From contig CAMIHT010000068.1 of NCBI GenBank assembly GCA_946222725.1, forward strand, positions 1 through 8,121: a stretch of 8,121 nucleotides of DNA, given 5' to 3'. Source of the DNA: Actinotignum schaalii. Lineage in GTDB: Bacteria > Actinomycetota > Actinomycetes > Actinomycetales > Actinomycetaceae. Both the position numbers and the translations under genes were made by a program. This document shows positions 1 to 5,838 of the stretch, in pieces. The notes beneath the pieces are model-generated. The model searched no databases and was not told the origin of the DNA. It saw only the letters and a program-made list of their open reading frames with translations. Position 1 is the stretch's first letter; each line of letters opens with the position of its first letter.

Positions 1-230
1 GGGTGGATTTCCACCCCGGTGAGCAACCGGGTGGCTTGCGAGAGGAGGCGCGCCGGTAGCCGCAGCCGCGGCGTCGCCTCCCACATCGCGTGTGCCACCC
101 GGTGCCCCCACACGGCATGCACGCCGGAGTAAGCCAGTACTACTTCCAGGCGGGAGCGCGCCGCCGGATCGCGCCGGCGCGCGGTATCAATATCTTCCCG
201 CATCATCCGGAGTGCTCGAGATAAACCCAT
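1..230 (-). CDS. cysE: Serine O-acetyltransferase, N-terminal part (truncated by window edge)
   Basis: CysE transfers an acetyl group from acetyl-CoA to L-serine, giving O-acetylserine, the substrate of the cysteine synthase encoded just upstream. Seventy-six codons plus two bases are visible. The translation begins MGLSRALRMMREDIDTARRR and continues through AYSGVHAVWGHRVAHAMW to TGVEIHP. The REDI...A..RDPAARS opening, the helical GxHAxWxHRxAHxxW segment and the start of the left-handed beta-helix at GVEIHP are typical of the family. The catalytic hexapeptide repeats lie outside the window. The gene follows cysK by 80 bp on the same strand, so co-transcription is likely. ATG at 230 was chosen as the first Met in frame; two Met codons at 201-206 are alternatives, but the N-terminal residues before them fit the family. 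The ribosome site (AGTAGG, close to the ATG) is weak. Family assignment is confident; only the length is unknown. Confidence 0.93.
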   Translation of the reverse strand, partial: MGLSRALRMMREDIDTARRRDPAARSRLEVVLAYSGVHAVWGHRVAHAMWEATPRLRLPARLLSQATRLLTGVEIH

Positions 231-310
231 AGAACCTACTCTAGCCGGCCCCGCGCCGTGAGCTGAGTCCCCGCGCCACGTGGGCCTGCGCCGTCGTACC
301 TATCCTTTCC

Positions 311-1243
311 CTAATCGCGGTAGGGATCGAAAAGGGGAGTGGAGGCGTAGCGCTCCCCGAAATCGGGGATGATGACGACGATGCGCTTACCGGCAGCCTC
401 GTCACGCTTCGCGACCTCGAGTGCGGCGTGGAGAGCGGCGCCTCCCGAAATCCCTAGGAGCAGCCCCTCCGAGGTGGCAGCCGCGCGCGCCACCTCAAGC
501 GCCGTCGCCGTGGGAACCGGGAAAACTTCGTTGTACAGCTCGGTGTCGAGCACCTCGGGAACGAAATTCGCGCCGATGCCCTGGATACCGTGCGAACCGG
601 CCTTCCCCTCGGAGAGCAGCGGCGATTCGGCCGGCTCCACCGCAATGATCTTCACGTCCGGATTATGGCGGCGCAGTGCCCGCCCCGCCCCGGTAATGGT
701 GCCGCCGGTTCCGATACCCGCCACAAAGTAATCCACCTTGCCCTCGGTATCCGCCCAGATTTCCTCACCCGTGGTCTTTTCGTGAATCGCGGGGTTGGCC
801 ACGTTGGTGAACTGGCTGGCCAGAATCGCGTTCTCGGTATTCGCCACGATTTCTTCGGCGCGGGCCACCGCCCCGCGCATGCCTTCCTTCGGGTCGGTCA
901 GCTCCAGACGCGCCCCGAAAGCCCGCAGCAGCATACGCCGCTCCACGGACATGGAGGCCGGCATCGTCAAAATAACCTTGTAGCCGCGCGCGGCACCCAC
1001 CCAGGCCAGGCCGATCCCGGTATTCCCCGAGGTTCCTTCCACAATGGTGCCACCGGGGCGCAGCGCGCCAGACTCTTCCGCGGCATCGATAATGGCCACC
1101 GCCACCCGGTCTTTCACCGAATTAGCGGGATTGTAAAACTCAAGCTTGGCGAGGACTTCCGCGGAGCTACCCTCCGCGAGCTTATTGATACGGACGAGGG
1201 GCGTATGCCCCACAAGTTCAGTAGCGTCATTGAAAATGGTCAT
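311..1243 (-). CDS. cysK: Cysteine synthase A (O-acetylserine sulfhydrylase)
   Basis: This is a cytosolic PLP enzyme that replaces the acetate of O-acetylserine with sulfide to make L-cysteine. The 310-residue length is normal. Visible family marks: PANSVKDR (39-46), with Lys44 as the PLP Schiff-base lysine; TSGNTG (71-76), the substrate-carboxylate loop; GTGGT (178-182), the phosphate-binding loop; GIQGIGANFVP (219-229); and GISGGA (264-269), with Ser266 near the pyridine nitrogen. The C-terminus DFGERYASTPLFDPYRD is also typical. The ATG at 1243 has a strong GAGGAGG ribosome site at 1248-1254. cysE follows 80 bp downstream on the same strand, and the two proteins commonly form the cysteine synthase complex. 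Cystathionine beta-synthase and CysM are less likely because the full-length sequence and the C-terminal tail match CysK. No clear promoter could be fixed in the 130 bp upstream. Confidence 0.97.
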   Translation of the reverse strand: MTIFNDATELVGHTPLVRINKLAEGSSAEVLAKLEFYNPANSVKDRVAVAIIDAAEESGALRPGGTIVEGTSGNTGIGLAWVGAARGYKVILTMPASMSVERRMLLRAFGARLELTDPKEGMRGAVARAEEIVANTENAILASQFTNVANPAIHEKTTGEEIWADTEGKVDYFVAGIGTGGTITGAGRALRRHNPDVKIIAVEPAESPLLSEGKAGSHGIQGIGANFVPEVLDTELYNEVFPVPTATALEVARAAATSEGLLLGISGGAALHAALEVAKRDEAAGKRIVVIIPDFGERYASTPLFDPYRD

Positions 1244-1375
1244 AGTTCCTCCTCGGGTACGCTAACGCGGCTGCGAGCCATATTGTTCCCGCGGCTCCAT
1301 GTTATTTTCTGGAACGCGAGTGGCTCGGCGTGGCCCGAGATATGGATAGACCTGGGCAGATACCCCATCTAACCG

Positions 1376-2029
1376 CTAATCGCGGGGAGTGGTATCCGAT
1401 TCCCGCGCGCGTCGTTCGGCCTCCGCGGTGAAAGCGGGAATAAGGAAGTCGAGTTTGGTATCGAGATTGGCCCGGTCGCGCCATTTCAGGCGGGAGAATA
1501 GCACGATATTCCCGCGGGCAGGCTGAGCAATATGGGTACCGTCTTTGACGTTGTTGAAAGAGGCCGCCGCCGCGTGGGTGGCCATAATGATATTGGTAAC
1601 GGTGTCTACCGCGAGCAGCCCGATTTCCACATCCCATCCGGCGATATCTTCGAGCGCATTAATAAGGGCATTGAGGTGCGGGGCAATAAAACGCGAGGTT
1701 GCGGAGAACTGCACGAAAAGCAGATCAAGCCCCGGGTGGGTATCCATAAGTTCCCACACTTTATTCGCATAATCACGCAGCAGGGCATCCGCGCTCTCTC
1801 CTTCGGGCGGAGGATATTCGCTCGAAACGCGCGCCAGACACGCTTCCATGAGATCTTCGCGGCTTTTGAAGAGACGATAGAGAGCCGAGGTCGCTACGCC
1901 GAGCTTCTCGGCAACCTGGCCGAGCGTGAACCGATCCAAACCGATCTCGAAGACTGCATCGATTGCTTCATCGGCAGTGAAAGTCGGTTTGGGGCCGGTT
2001 TTCTTGTGTGACCGTAAAGGGCTTCTCAT
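1376..2029 (-). CDS. TetR/AcrR-family transcriptional regulator
   Basis: This is a probable one-component DNA-binding repressor of 217 residues. The N-terminal domain carries the TetR helix-turn-helix at about residues 35-60 (TLGQVAEKLGVATSALYRLF followed by KSREDL), where LYRLFKSREDL is the usual recognition helix and its exit. The C-terminal two thirds is a helical, presumably ligand-binding region (for example GLLAVDTVTNIIMATHAAA) that I cannot match to a defined subfamily, so the ligand is unknown. I chose ATG at 2029, not GTG at 2071. The 14 extra residues (PYRHTSTTECGDA region) do not look like protein, and GGTGA lies at a suitable distance from the ATG. The yigZ-like gene sits 69 bp upstream on the same strand, and cysK starts 132 bp downstream. 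The target could be itself or a neighbour. An imperfect palindrome lies upstream at 2057-2071. Confidence 0.88.
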   Translation of the reverse strand: MRSPLRSHKKTGPKPTFTADEAIDAVFEIGLDRFTLGQVAEKLGVATSALYRLFKSREDLMEACLARVSSEYPPPEGESADALLRDYANKVWELMDTHPGLDLLFVQFSATSRFIAPHLNALINALEDIAGWDVEIGLLAVDTVTNIIMATHAAAASFNNVKDGTHIAQPARGNIVLFSRLKWRDRANLDTKLDFLIPAFTAEAERRARESDTTPRD

Positions 2030-2056
2030 GGCATCACCGCATTCAGTGGTTGACGT

Positions 2057-2071
2057 GTGTCGATACGGCAC
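2057..2071. promoter_or_regulatory. Possible operator for the adjacent TetR-family gene
   Basis: The 15-base sequence GTGTCGATACGGCAC is an imperfect palindrome, with five of seven base pairs matching around a central T. It lies 27 bp before the chosen start of the TetR-family gene, where autoregulated TetR genes often carry their operator. No good -35/-10 pair could be aligned with it. This is a positional inference only. Confidence 0.2.
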
Positions 2072-2098
2072 TGCACGATGCGGCCGTTTTTGTTTGTT

Positions 2099-2764
2099 TT
2101 AACGCGCTATAGAAGAGTCGTCATGTTTATCCAGGTAAGGAACCTCGATAATCGCGTCATCAATTTGTTCGACGCCGACATTCCCCGCGGACAACTCTGC
2201 CATCATAGCGGCCAGAGATACCCCGCGCTCAGTGGATATGCGCAGTTCAACACCATCGTTGTGGTAGTCCATCTCCGGGGTGAAACCCGCGCCTGAGAGG
2301 GTGGCGATATATCTGCCGGCGTCGGAGTGCGGGAGAAAAGCCCGATAACGGGGCACGATGCGCCGTTCCACCAGCCGGGCCTGGCCGAGTGCCTGGGTGA
2401 CCGAATCCGAATACGCCCGCACCAGTCCTCCTGTGCCCAGCAGGGTTCCCCCGAAATATCGGGTGACTACCGCAACAACATCGGTGATTCCCGCGCCGAG
2501 GAGGGTGTCGAGCATGGGGCGCCCGGCGGTGCCGGAGGGTTCACCGTCGTCAGAAGAACGGTGGATCGGAGCGCTGCCGGCAACGGAGACCACGTAGGCG
2601 CTGCAATGGTGGCGGGCATCGGGGAAACGGCGCTTTTCGCCGTCAATCACAGCGCGCGCCTCCGCCTCGGTGGAAACCCGCGCCAGCACTGTAATAAAAC
2701 GAGAACGTTTGATCTCAAGTTCAGTTTCGTAGCGCGCCCCGGCCTCTAATAGCACATCCGACAT
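2099..2764 (-). CDS. YigZ/IMPACT-family protein
   Basis: This 221-residue protein belongs to the YigZ (UPF0029/IMPACT N-terminal) family and probably also has the small C-terminal ferredoxin-like DUF1949 domain. The two signature stretches are clear: SDDGEPSGTAGRPM (81-94) and VVTRYFGGTLLGTGGLVRAY (109-128). Upstream of them is the family opening, with KRSRFI (19-24) and ARHHCSAYV (60-68). The biochemical role of bacterial members is not settled. The eukaryotic homologue IMPACT binds the translation regulator GCN1, and a ribosome- or nucleic-acid-related role is often suggested. The length is normal. The start at 2764 has no evident Shine-Dalgarno sequence, so initiation may be weak or leaderless. 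The gene is divergent from rpmF and lies 69 bp ahead of the TetR-family gene on the same strand. Confidence 0.93.
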   Translation of the reverse strand: MSDVLLEAGARYETELEIKRSRFITVLARVSTEAEARAVIDGEKRRFPDARHHCSAYVVSVAGSAPIHRSSDDGEPSGTAGRPMLDTLLGAGITDVVAVVTRYFGGTLLGTGGLVRAYSDSVTQALGQARLVERRIVPRYRAFLPHSDAGRYIATLSGAGFTPEMDYHNDGVELRISTERGVSLAAMMAELSAGNVGVEQIDDAIIEVPYLDKHDDSSIAR

Positions 2765-2964
2765 AGTGGTATTGTCTCATCACCGGTGCTGACGCGTGGC
2801 GTGGCGATGCTTGATATCTCACATGCTCGCTCTGGCGCGGCGTGGAGGTGATGAGGTAGACTCATTCGCTGTGTGTTATTGAAGCGTCGGTTTCGGCGTG
2901 GATATTCACGAAGATTCGTAGCGGCTGCGCAGGGCGGCCCGGAAAGTAGAGAGGAGCGGTTGAC
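2765..2964. promoter_or_regulatory. Divergent intergenic region between yigZ-like gene and rpmF
   Basis: These 200 bp must contain promoters for both flanking genes. The best candidate for rpmF is TTGAAG (2879-2884) with TATTCA (2903-2908) at 18-bp spacing, a mediocre match to the sigma-70-type consensus. A perfect small inverted repeat, ATGAG-GTAGA-CTCAT, lies at 2851-2865 and could be an operator. No promoter for the minus-strand gene could be chosen. I saw no gene here. Confidence 0.3.
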
Positions 2965-3129
2965 ATGGCAGTACCTAAGCGCAAGATGTCCCGCAGCAAC
3001 ACCCGCTCTCGTCGCTCCCAGTGGAAGGCCGAGCTCACCGAGCTCCAGACCGTCCGCGTGCGGGGCCGCGAAGTGCGCATCCCGCGCAAGCTGGCCAAGG
3101 CTTACAAGAAGGGTCTGCTCTCGGACTAA
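2965..3129 (+). CDS. rpmF: 50S ribosomal protein L32 (bL32), cysteine-free form
   Basis: This is a basic large-subunit ribosomal protein of 54 residues. It starts [20 protein letters not shown], the bL32 signature, and ends [11 protein letters not shown]. No cysteine is present, so this is the form without the zinc ribbon. Many actinobacteria encode this C-minus form, sometimes beside a zinc-binding paralogue that is controlled by zinc supply. GAGGAG at 2951-2956 lies eight bases before the ATG. The gene stands alone: it is not preceded by the DUF177/YceD gene that often accompanies rpmF, and it is followed at once by a strong terminator. It therefore appears to be its own transcription unit. 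Confidence 0.97.
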   Translation: MAVPKRKMSRSNTRSRRSQWKAELTELQTVRVRGREVRIPRKLAKAYKKGLLSD

Positions 3130-3153
3130 GTCCGCGGGAAGCTCAAGCTTGCT

Positions 3154-3187
3154 TACCCTCGTGAGGTTATCTCACGAGGGTATTTTT
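3154..3187 (+). terminator. Intrinsic terminator of rpmF
   Basis: A perfect 12-bp stem (TACCCTCGTGAG pairing with CTCACGAGGGTA) closes a five-base GTTAT loop and is followed directly by a run of five T. It begins 24 bases after the rpmF stop codon and separates rpmF from the repeat array and the next gene. Confidence 0.95.
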
Positions 3188-3205
3188 ATGTTTCGGTGCC
3201 GCCGC

Positions 3206-3281
3206 GGTGCGACGGTGCGACGGTGCGACGGTGCGACGGGGCGACGGTGCGACGGGGCGACGGTGCGACGGTGCGACGGGG
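3206..3281 (+). repeat. Tandem array of an 8-bp unit (nine copies plus a partial one)
   Basis: The unit is GGTGCGAC. Nine consecutive copies fill 3206-3277. Copies 5 (3238-3245) and 7 (3254-3261) read GGGGCGAC, and a partial unit GGGG follows at 3278-3281. The unit contains no stop codon in any frame, which makes reading frames run through it on both strands without meaning. It lies after the rpmF terminator, about 50 bp before a candidate -10 box and 85 bp before the start codon of the next gene. Arrays of this kind can change copy number by slipped-strand mispairing, and eight is not a multiple of three. Confidence 0.97.
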
Positions 3282-3331
3282 CTGCACGCTTGGCCGCGAG
3301 CGCGCTGCCGGCAGCAGGGCGGCTCTTTTCC

Positions 3332-3337
3332 TAAAAT
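3332..3337 (+). promoter_or_regulatory. Candidate -10 box for the dehydratase/reductase fusion gene
   Basis: TAAAAT matches five of six bases of the TATAAT consensus and sits in an otherwise GC-rich region. Transcription would start near 3344, leaving a leader of about 20 bases that contains the AAAGGGG ribosome site. No recognisable -35 element lies 16-18 bp upstream, so an activator or an upstream element may matter. The 8-bp repeat array ends about 50 bp upstream. Confidence 0.4.
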
Positions 3338-3353
3338 GGAAGGGACACCGACG

Positions 3354-3360
3354 AAAGGGG
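3354..3360 (+). promoter_or_regulatory. Ribosome binding site deciding the start at 3366
   Basis: AAAGGGG lies five bases before the ATG at 3366. Two earlier in-frame options are less convincing. The ATG at 3336 overlaps the candidate -10 box, and the frame above it runs through the repeat array. Confidence 0.6.
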
Positions 3361-3365
3361 TTCCC

Positions 3366-5762
3366 ATGCAAGCCCGTCGCTACGCCGCTATCCTTGCCGC
3401 CGCGGCCCGCCAAAAACTCAGCCGCCGCGCCGTTCCTCGTGCTGATGAGCTGCCGCGGGTGAAGGTCCACGCGGTTGCCGAGCGCCCCGTGGGGGAAGGT
3501 ATTGCCCGTTTTGCCGGCGGGGGAGTGGGCGGGCATGCCCCGGCTGCTCTGCTGCACCAACTATGCCTGGGGCCCACTCTCGATATTCTTGCCGATACCA
3601 GCCTGCCCCTGGTCGCCACCGGTGCCGTTATCACCGACCTGCGGTGGGAGATTCTCAGCCCCGTTCCTTTCGGGCGCCCGCTTACGGTGCGGGCGTGGGC
3701 TGCCAGTTTTGAGCGTGATGAAAAAGGTACGGCGCTGCGCCTCGCGGCTGATATTTCGTACGACGGCGCAGTGTGTTACCGAGAAATCGCACGTTACCTG
3801 GATCGGGGCAGCACCGGGAGTCCCGTGCGCGTGACCGGAGAAGAACCGCAGCTCGGGGGCGCTGATCTCGATTTCCGCACCGAATTCGGGGTGGATGAGG
3901 CCGGGCATCTGCGCTACGCCAGTCCCCACGCGCTGGCGGAACGGCGCTTCACTGCCGCGGATGCGCGCCACTGGGCCCGCCTGACCGGAGATATCAACCC
4001 GATTCACCTCTCCGGAGCAACCGCCCGCCTCTTCGGCTTTAGCGGGGCGGTGCTGCACGGTGCCGCTACCGACGCCTGGGCCTGCGGCCAGCTTGGCCTG
4101 CGCGGGGATGCACCGGGCCGCGGGGAAGTTACCTTCCGTGCGCCCCTGGTACTGCCTCAAAAGGTGGTACTGCGCGCCGTGGGGGAGGAAGGCGCCGTCG
4201 CCGTTGTCGAGGAACGCACGGGGCGCGACCTCGTCCATCTGCGCTACACCAGTGCGGAATTACATGAGGCGCAGGGAGGTATCGTGCTCCCCATTCGGGA
4301 TGGGAAACCCTCCAGCACCGCGGTTTCGCGGGGCATGGTCGAGGTTTTCGCGGCCGGGGACGCCGCGCTTGCCACGGCCCTCGAGGATGCTATTCCTTGG
4401 CGCCGTACCTACCGGGAGCCCTACGCGCAGCTGACCCGCCTCGACGATCCGGCCCGCGGGGCGGATGCGGCGCATGCCGGGTTGAACTTCGTGCACCATA
4501 CGCTCACCTTGCATGACGGTACGCCGCTCGCCAAGCTGCGCCCGCGCGGCGGGACACCCCGGGGCGAAATCGTCCGGGGTACCACGGTGCCCTGCCCCTT
4601 CACGGTTCCTTTCCGGGGCCGGGAGATTCCCGAGCGCTGGCGCGCCGCGAGCATCCCGACGGGTCGCGGCGACTACGTGTACCTGAGCGGCACGGAGCTC
4701 CTTGACCACCTGGCTCGGTGGGAAGAACAGGGGCGGGTGCAGCCCGGGGTGCTCGCCGCGCTCACCGAGGTGGTGCATCACCCGGAGATGATGCGCTTGG
4801 AGGGGCGCACTGTGGCGGTCCTGGGTGCCGGTGCGGAGCTATCCCCCGCGCCTACGCTGCTGGCCACCGGAGCGCAGGTGGCGGGAGTGGGGCGCAGCGA
4901 GTCGCGGCGCATGCGCACCTTGCGAGCCCGGGCGCTGGAAGCTGCCGGTGATCTCCATATTGCGCCCGCGGGTTTCGGCGACGTGACCGCAGCCCCGGAC
5001 GCGGTGGCCGGTTGGCTCCTCTCGCTGCCCGGTGACCTCGTGGTGGTGGATACCCTTTACGCGCCCGGATATAAATTCCTGCTGGTGGAAGCGGGAGCGG
5101 ATGCCGTGCTGCGCATGGTAGGGGAGGAAAGTAACGCTGCGTTCGCCTGGTACGGTTCGCCCACGGATGCCTACCCGATTCCGGGGAACGACGACGCAGC
5201 GGCTGGCGCCGCTGAGCTCCCCGGCGGGGTGGTTTCCCGAACGGCGATCCGCAGCTGGGCGAAACTTTCCGGGGCGCGGCCCGCCCGCGAGGCCGGCGTC
5301 GTCAATCTGCTCCAAGATATCCAGGGCCCCAATTACGCGGCCGCGAAACGCATCGGACGGTGGCGTGCCACCGTGGAGCGGGAAGCCGGCCGCACTATTT
5401 CCTACACTATTGCCCCGATGTCCCGCACCGAATCGGTGCTCATTTCCCAGCCGCTGCGCGCTGGGTACGCAGGCCTGGAGCGGCTGGGATACCCGCCCCT
5501 CGCCGCGGATACCGCAGCGGCTCTCCTCACTGGCCTGCTGGTATGGGATCTGCAACATCCGGAGGCCACCGCTTCCTCCACTAGTTTCCTAACCGACCGC
5601 GCCTTGGATGGCGGGCTTCTCTCCATCCCCTATCAGCCCAATGACCTGGCCGGGCTCGCGCTTCTGAGCGGGGCGGAGCAGCTCCTCGGGCGCCACCGCG
5701 GACCTACGGCCGGGCGCTTACGGGAGCGCCCGGCCGTAGGGGATGCGTCCTCGGGCTACTAA
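3366..5762 (+). CDS. Fusion protein: HtdX-like MaoC dehydratase plus SDR-like reductase domain
   Basis: This 798-residue protein has two recognisable parts. Residues 1-300 look like a double-hotdog (R)-hydratase of the MaoC/HtdX type. Residues 20-145 resemble the N-terminal hotdog of mycobacterial HtdX, and the second hotdog carries the hydratase-2 motif LTGDINPIHLSG (206-217; Asp209 and His214 are the expected catalytic pair), then GFSGAVLHG (224-232). Residues 480-755 resemble a short-chain dehydrogenase/reductase: RTVAVLGAGAELSP (481-494) and GAQVAGVGRS (502-511) fit a first Rossmann strand-helix-strand, NYAAAK (656-661) gives the catalytic YxxxK with Tyr657 and Lys661, and ISYTIAPMSRTESV (678-691) fits the segment after it. 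The glycine motif is atypical and no catalytic serine is evident about 13 residues before Tyr657. Residues 300-480 are not recognised. HtdX and the ketoreductase FabG4 are neighbouring genes in mycobacteria, so fusing such activities makes sense for reduction/dehydration of 3-oxoacyl thioesters. Substrate and direction are inferred. The reductase half may be inactive. Confidence 0.8.
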   Translation: MQARRYAAILAAAARQKLSRRAVPRADELPRVKVHAVAERPVGEGIARFAGGGVGGHAPAALLHQLCLGPTLDILADTSLPLVATGAVITDLRWEILSPVPFGRPLTVRAWAASFERDEKGTALRLAADISYDGAVCYREIARYLDRGSTGSPVRVTGEEPQLGGADLDFRTEFGVDEAGHLRYASPHALAERRFTAADARHWARLTGDINPIHLSGATARLFGFSGAVLHGAATDAWACGQLGLRGDAPGRGEVTFRAPLVLPQKVVLRAVGEEGAVAVVEERTGRDLVHLRYTSAELHEAQGGIVLPIRDGKPSSTAVSRGMVEVFAAGDAALATALEDAIPWRRTYREPYAQLTRLDDPARGADAAHAGLNFVHHTLTLHDGTPLAKLRPRGGTPRGEIVRGTTVPCPFTVPFRGREIPERWRAASIPTGRGDYVYLSGTELLDHLARWEEQGRVQPGVLAALTEVVHHPEMMRLEGRTVAVLGAGAELSPAPTLLATGAQVAGVGRSESRRMRTLRARALEAAGDLHIAPAGFGDVTAAPDAVAGWLLSLPGDLVVVDTLYAPGYKFLLVEAGADAVLRMVGEESNAAFAWYGSPTDAYPIPGNDDAAAGAAELPGGVVSRTAIRSWAKLSGARPAREAGVVNLLQDIQGPNYAAAKRIGRWRATVEREAGRTISYTIAPMSRTESVLISQPLRAGYAGLERLGYPPLAADTAAALLTGLLVWDLQHPEATASSTSFLTDRALDGGLLSIPYQPNDLAGLALLSGAEQLLGRHRGPTAGRLRERPAVGDASSGY
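5703..5740 (+). terminator. GC-rich hairpin overlapping the 3' end of the fusion gene
   Basis: A perfect 16-bp stem (CCTACGGCCGGGCGCT with AGCGCCCGGCCGTAGG) closes a six-base TACGGG loop. It lies entirely inside the coding sequence, ending 22 bases before the last base of the stop codon, and encodes the tail around GPTAGRLRERPAVG. No T run follows, so it is not a canonical intrinsic terminator. U-less hairpins of this strength at gene ends are common in actinobacteria and may terminate or stabilise the transcript. Confidence 0.6.
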
Positions 5763-5792
5763 ACGAGGGAAGGCTGTTAGGAACCCGAGGAC
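5747..5792. terminator. Inverted repeat between convergent genes
   Basis: GTCCTCGGG (5747-5755) and CCCGAGGAC (5784-5792) are perfect nine-base inverted arms with 28 bases between them. The stop codon of the fusion gene lies in the loop. The position between two convergent genes suggests a second, possibly bidirectional, terminator. The long loop makes it weak on its own. Confidence 0.35.
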
Positions 5793-5838
5793 AGTTCTGG
5801 TTATACGAGGGGACAGGTCACATGGGTGGCCAGTTACT

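Noticed and set aside
1319..1342. Short inverted repeats downstream of the TetR-family gene as a terminator
   Set aside because: The stems are four to five pairs with no T run; they are too weak to support.
590..1372. A 260-codon plus-strand open frame opposite cysK
   Set aside because: It is antisense to the well-supported cysK and reflects GC-biased codon use; the translation has no family features.
2030..2071. GTG start at 2071 for the TetR-family regulator
   Set aside because: The added 14 residues do not look like protein; ATG 2029 has better context.
3206..3281. CRISPR array
   Set aside because: The repeats are 8 bp and directly adjacent, with no spacers and no cas genes nearby.
3207..3365. 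N-terminal extension of the fusion protein through the repeat array
   Set aside because: The frame is open only because the 8-bp unit has no stop codon; it has no ribosome site and lies above the candidate -10 box, while ATG 3366 has AAAGGGG at the right distance.
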